Shown: piece by piece, positions 57,496 through 64,000 of the stretch | How the letters are laid out: each line of letters begins with the position of its first letter | Position numbering within the stretch: the stretch's first letter is position 1 | Assembly (NCBI RefSeq): GCF_024198175.1 | Contig: NZ_JAJVKV010000003.1 | Span: forward strand, 558,001-622,000 | Direction: 5' to 3' | Length of the DNA: 64,000 nt | From: Pyxidicoccus xibeiensis | GTDB lineage: Bacteria; Myxococcota; Myxococcia; Myxococcales; Myxococcaceae | The notes under the pieces: generated by a model | What the model was told of the DNA's origin: nothing | What the model saw: the letters and a program-made list of their open reading frames with translations, nothing else | The model's database searches: none | Made by a program: the position numbers and the translations under genes

Positions 57496-58436
57496 GGGTG
57501 CTCATCCCGGGCATCGCCGGAGGCATGGCGCGCAAGCTGGCCCTGCGGCTGAAGGAGGCGGGGCACGAGGTGGCGGGCGTGGACATCCGCCCCTGGCCGG
57601 AGGCGGCCGAGGCGGGCATCGAGGTGTTCCGCGGCGACGTGCGCAAGCGGGCGGCGGAGGACGTGTTCCGGCGCTGGCATCCCGAGGCGGTGGTGCACAT
57701 GGCCACCGTGACGGCCTTCACCGTGCCGGGGGCGGAGCGGGGCCGCATCAACCTGGACGGCACCAAGGCGGTGTTCGACCACTGCGCGGCGCACGGCGTG
57801 AAGCAGGTGCTCTTCGTGGGACGGCACACGTTCTACGGGGCGGCGCCGGACTCGCCGCTGTACCACTCGGAGGACGAGCCCCCGCGCGCGCTGGAGGCCA
57901 TTCCGGAGCTGGCGGACCTGGTGGCTGCGGACCTGTACGCGGCCACGGCGCTGTGGCGGCTGCCGAAGGTGACGACGGCGGTGCTGCGGCTGCCGTACAC
58001 GCTGGGCGCGCCGGGCTCCGGCACGCTGGCGTCCTTCCTGAAGGGCCGGCGGGTGCCGCTGGTGCTGGGGTTCGACCCGCTGTTCCACGTGCTCCAGGAA
58101 GAGGACGTGGTGGTGGCGCTACAGCTGGCGCTGGAGAAGGCGCTGCGGGGCATCTTCAACGTGGCGGGCCCGCCGCCGATTCCGCTGTCCGTCATCGTCC
58201 GCGAGACGGGGCGCACGCCGGTGCCGCTGCCCACGACGGTGCTGAAGCTGCTGCTGGGCCGGGGCGGCTTCCCACGCCTGTCCGTGGGCGCGCTGGACCA
58301 CCTGCGCTATCCCATCGTCGTGGACAACCGCCGCTTCCTGGAGGCCACGGGCTTCGAGTACCGGCACAGCGTGGCGGACCTGCTGCGCATCTACCGGGAG
58401 GCCGCGCCGGTGCCGACTCCGGGTGGCAGCCGGTAG
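57492..58436 (+). CDS. NAD(P)-dependent epimerase/dehydratase-like protein, atypical SDR
   Basis: A 314-residue extended SDR. The nucleotide-binding loop is G-I-A-G-G-M-A rather than GxxGxxG, followed by GVDIRPW and GDVRKR; the VVHMATVTAFT stretch is typical. The catalytic Tyr-x3-Lys is not obvious (LYAATALWR), and the late segment FNVAGPPPIPLSVI is family-like. It may be a non-catalytic or altered member. It overlaps the acyltransferase stop, with GGAAGG before the ATG. Confidence 0.8.
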   Translation: MRVLIPGIAGGMARKLALRLKEAGHEVAGVDIRPWPEAAEAGIEVFRGDVRKRAAEDVFRRWHPEAVVHMATVTAFTVPGAERGRINLDGTKAVFDHCAAHGVKQVLFVGRHTFYGAAPDSPLYHSEDEPPRALEAIPELADLVAADLYAATALWRLPKVTTAVLRLPYTLGAPGSGTLASFLKGRRVPLVLGFDPLFHVLQEEDVVVALQLALEKALRGIFNVAGPPPIPLSVIVRETGRTPVPLPTTVLKLLLGRGGFPRLSVGALDHLRYPIVVDNRRFLEATGFEYRHSVADLLRIYREAAPVPTPGGSR

Positions 58437-58493
58437 TCGGGGCTGGCGGGGGCCCCGGGAGTTCCCGTGCCGTGGCGTGGTAGCGTCGGGGGC

Positions 58494-59696
58494 ATGGCAC
58501 TGCCGCCCCTGCCCTTCTCCGCCACGGCTGTTCGCAGGATGGATCGTCCCTCGCTCGAGGAGCTCCGCGGGTTGCAGTACCGGGAGCCGGTCATCCTCCG
58601 GGGGTTGCTGGAGCAGAGCGGGCTGCTGAAGGAGCTGCGCTCGGCCAAGACGCTGGACGACAAGCTCGCGGTGCTCGACGCGCAGCTGGGTGACCGCAAG
58701 CATGTCTTCAACGTGCGGCCGCCGGAGTCCGGGGGGCACTACCTTCCGTCGCTCGTCCCGGTGGTGGACTTCGACAACGACGCGGAGGTGGTACCGGACG
58801 AGGTGCCCTTCGCGGAGTTCGCGCGGCGCCTCAAGGCCGCGCCGGAGTCGGGCGAGTACGTGTACATGCAGGATGGCGTGGTGGAGCAGGACCGCATCCG
58901 GGGGTCGCTGCGGTTCGACTTCCTCCAGGGCACCAATCCTCGCGGGGTGCGGAGCAAGTTCTGGATTGGTTCGGATGGGCAGGTGTTCAACCTGCACTAC
59001 GACGACTTCGTGAACTACATCTGCATGTTCGAGGGCACCAAGCGGGTGACGATGTTCCCGCCGGAGCAGCTGCCGAACATGTACCACGCGGCCTTCGACG
59101 TGATGTGCGGCTACGCGCCCACGACGCATGTCCAGCTGCTCAAGGCGGACCTGGGGCGCTTCCCGAAGTTCCGCACGGCGCTGGAGCATGCCTGCGTGGC
59201 GGTGCTCGAGCCGGGGGATGCGCTGCTCATTCCGCCCTTCTGGTGGCACCACGTGGAGTCGTTCACGCCGCTGCATGTGATGGTGAATAACTTCATCATG
59301 ACGATTCCGTTCTCCGTCTCGCTGGAGTTCTGGAAGAGCCTCTCGGAAGGCATCCGGACGCTGGCCCGGGCCACGCCCGCGGAGCGGCAGCAGGAGCGGG
59401 AGCGCTTCCATCGGGCGGTCATCGAGAACGCGGGGGTGGAGGCAGGCTCGCCGCTCCTCGAGCAGGCGCGGCGCACGGCCGCGGCACTGACTCCTTCCTG
59501 GCGCAAGCACATGGTGCGCCTGTGGGACGCGTTCGCCTTCCAGGTGCATGGAGACCCGTTCCCGGCGTCACCCGGAGGGCTCGAAGGGCTCCTGGAGCGC
59601 CAGGCGGGACAGCCGACCCTCTACCCGAATGCGAACGTGCTGACCGTCGTTCCGGAGCTGCTCGAGATGCCTCAGGGGGATGCCGAGCCGGGCTAG
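58494..59696 (+). CDS. JmjC-like cupin protein (putative Fe(II)/2-oxoglutarate hydroxylase)
   Basis: A 400-residue protein of the cupin-8/JmjC group: PVILRGLL at the start, H-x-D in FNLHYDDFVNYICMFEGTKRVTMFPP (near residue 168), a distal His in LIPPFWWHHVES (near 252), and the usual FIMTIPFSVSLEFW. The family hydroxylates side chains of proteins or small molecules with Fe(II) and 2-oxoglutarate. At the end of the NRPS locus it may hydroxylate an amino acid or peptide. It lies 57 bases after the SDR gene. The chosen ATG at 58494 lacks a strong ribosome site. Confidence 0.8.
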   Translation: MALPPLPFSATAVRRMDRPSLEELRGLQYREPVILRGLLEQSGLLKELRSAKTLDDKLAVLDAQLGDRKHVFNVRPPESGGHYLPSLVPVVDFDNDAEVVPDEVPFAEFARRLKAAPESGEYVYMQDGVVEQDRIRGSLRFDFLQGTNPRGVRSKFWIGSDGQVFNLHYDDFVNYICMFEGTKRVTMFPPEQLPNMYHAAFDVMCGYAPTTHVQLLKADLGRFPKFRTALEHACVAVLEPGDALLIPPFWWHHVESFTPLHVMVNNFIMTIPFSVSLEFWKSLSEGIRTLARATPAERQQERERFHRAVIENAGVEAGSPLLEQARRTAAALTPSWRKHMVRLWDAFAFQVHGDPFPASPGGLEGLLERQAGQPTLYPNANVLTVVPELLEMPQGDAEPG

Positions 59697-59701
59697 TCAG
59701 G

Positions 59702-59860
59702 TCAGCGCGACTGGAACTTCTTCCAGCGGGACTCCAGGGCCTCCGTGCTCAGCAACTTCGCGTCACACGCCAGCGAGGTTCCTGCCCAGTCTTCGTAGCT
59801 CATACCCTTCACCTTCGGGTGGAGGTGGACCTTCAGTGTAAGGTCATCTCGCGCTGGCAC
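59702..59860 (-). pseudogene. C-terminal fragment of a truncated gene at the island edge
   Basis: The minus strand encodes a 52-residue protein-like tail (LKVHLHPKVKGMSYEDWAG, then ACDAKLLSTEALESRWKKF) ending at a TGA. The frame closes upstream at a TAG just before a GTG at 59860, with no ribosome site and no signal. It looks like the end of a longer protein cut off where the Vsr/Dcm region begins. The parent family is not known. Confidence 0.45.
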
Positions 59861-60153
59861 CGCACGCTACAGTGGCGCGGACAACGAGACCGGACCAACT
59901 GGGTGCGGATGGGACGTTTCGTTCGACCTTGGCTCCCACTTGTTAAGACGCAGCATCCATGGCCCGAGCAGCGCTTCGACTTCAGCACCCAAGGCAAGAG
60001 ACGGATGCAGTACTCCCGTCTGTCCGAATCTGCGCGGGGGTGGGGGGCGCGAGGCCCGTCCCTACCGCGACCGTCTGGACGATGGGGCTGCTCAACTCGC
60101 ATAAAGGGCATATAGTGGAGCAGTGTCACGTAGTGTCGCGGGGAAGGCCTAGG
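59861..60153. other. Island junction / Vsr leader region
   Basis: 293 bases between the gene fragment and the Vsr start. A plus-strand frame (59909-60115, starting MGRFVRPWLPLVKTQ) is open but has no ribosome site or recognisable family. No direct repeat, tRNA end or integrase site was seen. An AT-rich patch (CATAAAGGGCATATAGTGG, about 60102-60120) could hold the Vsr promoter. Confidence 0.35.
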
Positions 60154-60654
60154 ATGATGGACACCCTCACGCCCAAGGAGCGGAGTGCCCGAATGGCGCT
60201 CATCAAAGGGCGTGATACGAAGCCCGAGTTGCTGCTGCGCCAGATCGTTTCCGCGCTCGGCTACCGCGCCAAGCTGCATTATGACCTGCCCGGCCGTCCG
60301 GATTTTGCGTTCCCAAAACGCCGGAAGGTCATCCAGATACACGGATGCTTCTGGCATAGACACCGCGCTCGCTCATGCCCACTCGCACGACTTCCCAAGT
60401 CCCGTTTGGACTTCTGGCTGCCCAAATTGGAGGCAAACAGGACGAGGGATCTCGCCAAGGCACGAGAACTCAGACGCGCGGGATGGAAGCTCCTAGTCAT
60501 CTGGGAATGCCAGCTCAAGGACACGGCCCGAGTTGCCCGGCGTATCAGTATTTTCTTGGAGGAAACCCATGAAGTCGGTCGAACTGTTCGCGGGGGCCGG
60601 AGGATTGGCGCTCGGAGTCCACGCGGCGGACTTCAAGCACGAAGCACTCGTTGA
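60154..60654 (+). CDS. vsr: Very short patch repair (Vsr) DNA mismatch endonuclease
   Basis: A 166-residue Vsr: RMALIKGRDTKPELLLRQIV, DLPGRPDFAFPKRRKVIQIHGCFWH with the catalytic Asp, FWLPKLEANRTRDL, and WKLLVIWECQL. It nicks DNA at T:G mismatches formed when 5-methylcytosine deaminates, within the site of the paired methyltransferase. The start is ATG at 60154 or 60157. The 3' end overlaps the methyltransferase gene by 86 bases in another frame, so the last 28 residues (after the family core) may be a by-product of the overlap. Confidence 0.92.
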   Translation: MMDTLTPKERSARMALIKGRDTKPELLLRQIVSALGYRAKLHYDLPGRPDFAFPKRRKVIQIHGCFWHRHRARSCPLARLPKSRLDFWLPKLEANRTRDLAKARELRRAGWKLLVIWECQLKDTARVARRISIFLEETHEVGRTVRGGRRIGARSPRGGLQARSTR

Positions 60655-61756
60655 GTTCGACAAGGATGCATGCGCCACCCTGAGAACCAATGCCCAGAAC
60701 GAGTCTGTATCTGGCATCGGCGACTGGAACGTCCTTGAACAGGATGTGCGCACGATGGACTTCTCTCCCTACAAGGGAGCGGACCTGCTATCGGGTGGTG
60801 TTCCCTGCCAGCCTTTCAGCAGCGGGGGTAAGCGGCGTGGACGCGATGACGAGCGCAATATGTTCCCCGCGTTCATTCAAGCAGTCTGTGAAATTCAGCC
60901 GCAGGCCTTCATCATCGAGAATGTAAAGGGGTTGATGTGGGAACGGTTTCAGAAATACTTCACATACATCCTGCTTCAGCTTCAGTTTCCGCTGTTTTCC
61001 AGGCGCCCGCAGGAAAAGTGGATGACTCATTGCTCACGGCTTCAGGCGGAGGCCGTCGCAAATGGCCACCATGACCTTGAGTACACGGTTGCGGCAAAGA
61101 CCCTAAACGCCGCAGACTTTGGAGTGCCACAACGCCGCGAGCGCGTGTTCATTGTCGGTTTTCAAAAGAAACTCGGCGTGCAGTGGTCCTTTCCTCCGCC
61201 GACTCATTCCCGTGAGGCCCTGCTACACGCGCAATGGGTGACGGGGGCGTATTGGACGAGCCGTAAACTCAAGCGCCCCACAGGACCGGCTCCCACGTTA
61301 GCTGGTCAGGTGAAGACACTCAATCGGGATATTTTCCATGACCTAGAGCCCTGGGCCACTGTGCGGGATGCCCTCCGACGCCTTCCTAAACCAAAAGCCA
61401 ACACGGACCAGGGCATCTCGGGCCACAGGCTTGTCGAAGGAGCTCGCTCGTACACGGGGCATACGGGAAGTGACCTGGATTTTCCAGCCAAGACGCTCAA
61501 GGCGGGTGTGCATGGTGTTCCTGGCGGCGAGAACACACTCGTTCTACCAAATGGAGGCGTGCGCTACTTCACCATCCGTGAGGCGGCGCGGCTTCAGTCA
61601 TTTCCAGATGAGTGGATTTTCGAGGGCTCCTGGGCGGCTCACATCCGACAACTGGGAAACGCCGTGCCCGTTAGTCTTGTCAAAAAAATAGCCAGTGCGG
61701 TGGCTGACCACCTGCACGAGGTCGATAAGCGAGGGAGAGGTGTAAGGGCGGCGTGA
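60569..61756 (+). CDS. dcm: DNA cytosine-5 methyltransferase
   Basis: A 395-residue C5-methyltransferase. Motif I VELFAGAGGLALG, motif IV GGVPCQPFSSGGKRRG with the catalytic Cys, motif VI IIENVKG, motif VIII QRRERVFIVG, and motifs IX/X IREAARLQSFPDEW and RQLGNAVPV are all present. The target recognition region lies at about residues 215-330. GGAGG lies 6 bases before the ATG at 60569. It pairs with Vsr. No cognate restriction endonuclease is recognised in the window. Base composition is less GC-rich than the chromosome, and codon choice is less biased. Confidence 0.92.
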   Translation: MKSVELFAGAGGLALGVHAADFKHEALVEFDKDACATLRTNAQNESVSGIGDWNVLEQDVRTMDFSPYKGADLLSGGVPCQPFSSGGKRRGRDDERNMFPAFIQAVCEIQPQAFIIENVKGLMWERFQKYFTYILLQLQFPLFSRRPQEKWMTHCSRLQAEAVANGHHDLEYTVAAKTLNAADFGVPQRRERVFIVGFQKKLGVQWSFPPPTHSREALLHAQWVTGAYWTSRKLKRPTGPAPTLAGQVKTLNRDIFHDLEPWATVRDALRRLPKPKANTDQGISGHRLVEGARSYTGHTGSDLDFPAKTLKAGVHGVPGGENTLVLPNGGVRYFTIREAARLQSFPDEWIFEGSWAAHIRQLGNAVPVSLVKKIASAVADHLHEVDKRGRGVRAA

Positions 61757-62068
61757 CGCAGGTCCCCTCCCAGCCGGCTGCCACTGCGAAGCGTGTGGAT
61801 GCGGAACTGACCTGACGTACAGCCCGCCGCTGCCGAGCGGTAGGCCTGTCCGACTGATCCATCCTCGCGTACGCGTCGCGCGGGGAGACAAACCCAGCAG
61901 CATAGCTCGAGTCAATACGAACGGTGGGCTCCAGGGGCTTCACGCATTCTGCGTACAGCCGCCTGTTCAGAGAGACGCTCTTGCCAAGCTTAGAGCATGC
62001 GAATCTGCCCCGGTTTCATGGCTCTCCCTAGGTTTTGTGTAGAGCCTGGGAGAGGAGTGAGCGTCCAG
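61757..62068. other. Intergenic region between dcm and the unknown protein gene
   Basis: 312 bases between convergent genes. A minus-strand frame (about 61683-61943, including VKPLEPTVRIDSSYAAGF) is open and slightly protein-like, but it runs into dcm and has no ribosome site or known family; it may be a remnant. No hairpin with a T-run was seen. Confidence 0.3.
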
Positions 62069-63748
62069 TCACGCTGAAACGTGGGGCGCGGCCGATTCAC
62101 CCTTCACGAGTGCCCAAAGCTGATTCTCCCGATCCGAGGGGATCCCCTCTGTGGCAAGCCGCTCGGTGAAGCGCGCCTCGTCCAACGCGAGGGTAATGGT
62201 TGGAAAGCCGGTGGTCGTCAGCACGAGATTCGACCCCTTGCCCCGCTTCAGGTTGTACTCGCCTGCCGGCAGACTCACCATGGCCCTGACGCAATCCACC
62301 CAATCGAGCGCACGGACAATTCGAAGTGCGAGCTCGTTCTTGGAGGGATGGCCCAATCGCATGGAGAGTATGGTTTCCGCGAGTGTCGGATGCGGCTTGG
62401 CGCGGCTCATCATCTGAACGCCACGCCATACAAGTGCGAGTGAGCCGCCGCCGTCTTCCTGAGTGAACTCTACAATGGACAAATCCTGATCGGCGTGGGT
62501 GGGAGTTGCCCAAGCCCCTTCCGGTGGCAAAAGGAGTCCAGCGGAGCGTTCGGCGAGGAATGTGTCCAGTCCTTCGCTCCGGAGCGAAATGGGCAGGCGC
62601 TTATGGCCGGAGAGCAGCCCGGACAAGACCGCTGCTGTCATCACCATTGCGTCGTTCGCGCCGGACTCTTGGCGATCCCACGCGAGAAGTCGCTGTGGCT
62701 CCGGTCTGAGCAGCACGAGCAGCAGCGCTTTCGCGACGAGGAGTCCCTTCCCCGTATTGAGAGGATGGAAGTCACGCTCGTTCCGGAGGATGCTCCGAAT
62801 AGGCTCTAGGTTCCTCAGGAGTTCCGCTTCGTCCTGCTCGGATAGGTGCATCTCCCGCATACACGCCTCAATGCTGGCCAGGACCTCCAGTGGACGCCAA
62901 CGCTCCTGCGTCACGTTCGATCGAAACACGGTCAAGGCCGCGATAAAGAGCCGAGTATCTAGATCGACCTTTGCGGGCGGTGCGTCGTCCAAGCGCGTTC
63001 CCGCCTGGGTCAACTCGATCCAGCCAGGAAGGCCGCCCACACGCCTCACTGTGGCCCTCGACTTTCGCTTCGTCCCTTTGTCAGGCAGACGGCTCTGTGT
63101 TGCCTCGGCGAGGAGCGCCGCGAAGGCCCCGAGGGTGCTGGCACTGGCGGGAAGCGCCGCCGCGAGGACTGCCCATGCGCCCGCGTCGCGATCGAGGGTA
63201 CCCCATGCTCGTGCGTCTATCCCCTGGGGAACGGGAAGCGACGAGAGCCATTTCAGGAACGCCTCCTGACTAACGCGGGACTCAGCGTTCGAGAAGAGTT
63301 CGGGGGAAATTCGACCTGGGAGCGCATCGACGCGGATGTTCTCGTACCGCCTCGCCTCGTGCTCTTCACGGTCCCTTTCGGATGCGAAATGCACGCATTT
63401 GACGGCTGAGATCGGAACCGCACCCACCGGAGCCCAAGCGATGGCGGTGGGGTCACCGATAGCCTGCTCCATAGGATGACCATCCCCCCCCAGGCTCGGG
63501 ATCTTGCCAACCGAGAGCCGATGGTTGTCGAGTTCGAGAGCTACCGGGAATGACGTTGGGTCCGTCTTATCGCTGGCTAGGGCGAGCACCCCCTCGTTGA
63601 AAGGCGCCCCAACCAGGATAAGCCGTCCTAGGGCTCGCTCAAGAAGGTCGGGGTAGTACTTCTCGATGCCCTCGCGCGGGACGATGAGTCCTGAGGAAAG
63701 GATCTCAAGCAGATTGTATCGATTAGTGACTAGGAAGGCGGGGCTCAT
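62069..63748 (-). CDS. Protein of unknown function coupled to a UvrD-like helicase
   Basis: A 559-residue cytoplasmic protein. The start has FLVTNRYNLLEILSSGLIVPREG, which weakly recalls the N-terminal pattern of ADP-ribosyltransferase-fold proteins (Asn-Leu, Ile-Leu, Ser-Gly-Leu), but no catalytic residues could be confirmed. The middle (about residues 215-420) is helical, with a KSRATVRRVGGLPGWIEL stretch, and the end is mixed. No signal or membrane segment. The start ATG (63748) overlaps the helicase stop (ATGA), so translation is coupled and the two should work together. I do not recognise the family. Confidence 0.8.
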   Translation of the reverse strand: MSPAFLVTNRYNLLEILSSGLIVPREGIEKYYPDLLERALGRLILVGAPFNEGVLALASDKTDPTSFPVALELDNHRLSVGKIPSLGGDGHPMEQAIGDPTAIAWAPVGAVPISAVKCVHFASERDREEHEARRYENIRVDALPGRISPELFSNAESRVSQEAFLKWLSSLPVPQGIDARAWGTLDRDAGAWAVLAAALPASASTLGAFAALLAEATQSRLPDKGTKRKSRATVRRVGGLPGWIELTQAGTRLDDAPPAKVDLDTRLFIAALTVFRSNVTQERWRPLEVLASIEACMREMHLSEQDEAELLRNLEPIRSILRNERDFHPLNTGKGLLVAKALLLVLLRPEPQRLLAWDRQESGANDAMVMTAAVLSGLLSGHKRLPISLRSEGLDTFLAERSAGLLLPPEGAWATPTHADQDLSIVEFTQEDGGGSLALVWRGVQMMSRAKPHPTLAETILSMRLGHPSKNELALRIVRALDWVDCVRAMVSLPAGEYNLKRGKGSNLVLTTTGFPTITLALDEARFTERLATEGIPSDRENQLWALVKGESAAPHVSA

Positions 63749-64000
63749 GAGCGCCACTCCAAGAGTTCCTTCGGGAAGGCCTTGACCAACTTGGGAGCGC
63801 CCTTTCCCGAGTAACAAAGGAAGAGGTGGTCCCTCGCCCGTGCGAGCAGCACATAGAACATCATTTGGGTTCCCGGCTGAGACATATCCAGCGCGCAGTC
63901 CTGAAGTTCGGGTAGGAACACCGCGTCGAATTCGAGGCCCTTCGCGCTTGAGTAACAGATGATTTTGATTCCGGGACGTCCGAAACTCACGGGCTCGCTC
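63745..64000 (-). CDS. UvrD/Rep-like DNA helicase, C-terminal end (runs off the window)
   Basis: The last 84 or so residues of a superfamily 1 helicase: IKIICYSSAKGLEFDAVFLPELQD (motif V region with KGLEFD) and LLARARDHLFLCYSG (motif VI region, with the Arg of the ATP site). The rest lies beyond the right edge. The stop overlaps the start of the unknown protein gene. Helicases of this type occur in repair and in several anti-phage systems. Confidence 0.8.
   Translation of the reverse strand, partial: SEPVSFGRPGIKIICYSSAKGLEFDAVFLPELQDCALDMSQPGTQMMFYVLLARARDHLFLCYSGKGAPKLVKAFPKELLEWRS

Noticed and set aside
59522..60115. Plus-strand frame of 197 codons overlapping the cupin gene end
   Set aside because: Its first half is a shadow of the cupin gene. 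The part after 59905 has no ribosome site and no recognised family.
61680..61943. Minus-strand 87-codon frame between dcm and the unknown gene
   Set aside because: Overlaps the end of dcm, has no ribosome site and no family; at best a remnant.

Overview
The window reads as the chromosome of a fruiting myxobacterium (Myxococcota, probably Myxococcaceae such as Myxococcus, Corallococcus or Pyxidicoccus). This is inferred from very high GC with G/C third positions, long antisense open frames, many lipoproteins, a lone CspA-type cold-shock protein and a large secondary-metabolite locus. No rRNA, tRNA, CRISPR array or insertion sequence was seen.

Region 1 (1-20 kb) is mostly ordinary chromosome: a partial lipoprotein, an AraC-type regulator broken by an in-frame TAG, a GFA-like protein, two small membrane proteins, secreted proteins of unknown role, an alpha/beta hydrolase whose nucleophile position is glycine, a FIST sensor protein, a family B DNA polymerase, a YafY-like regulator, a LamG-like lipoprotein, cspA with a clear terminator, a TetR fragment facing a MocR regulator, an AhpD-like protein, a pirin and a JmjC-like cupin. 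Region 2 (18.9-27.2 kb) has a divergent TldE-like/TldD-like pair separated by diverged tandem repeats. It then has a minus-strand run that starts with a 58-residue peptide gene not obvious to a gene finder. That gene is translationally coupled to a Rieske oxygenase, and the run continues with a diheme cytochrome c, a five-heme OmcA/MtrC-like lipoprotein and another lipoprotein.

Region 3 (27.4-59.7 kb) is a biosynthetic cluster. An outer-membrane barrel protein with a BamE/SmpA-like N-terminus lies directly upstream of a 5153-residue NRPS with layout A-T-C-A-T-C-A-T-C-A-T-C-A-T-TE. Downstream are a LolA-like periplasmic protein with two FtsX-type permeases, two paralogous methyltransferases with duplicated N-terminal domains, a membrane desaturase, a PLP aminotransferase, an ABC-2 exporter (ATPase plus permease), an MGAT-like acyltransferase, an atypical SDR and a second JmjC-like cupin. 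The NRPS plausibly makes a pentapeptide. The enzymes would tailor it, and the barrel, LolA-like and permease proteins would move it or a lipidated form through the envelope. The product is unknown.

Region 4 (59.7-64 kb) looks like an acquired island: a truncated gene at the junction, then a Vsr endonuclease overlapping a C5-cytosine methyltransferase, then (minus strand) the end of a UvrD-like helicase coupled to a 559-residue protein I do not recognise. Lower GC supports transfer, and a phage-defence or DNA-processing role is inferred. The two places most worth attention are the 58-residue peptide/Rieske/cytochrome operon and the Vsr-Dcm-helicase-unknown island.
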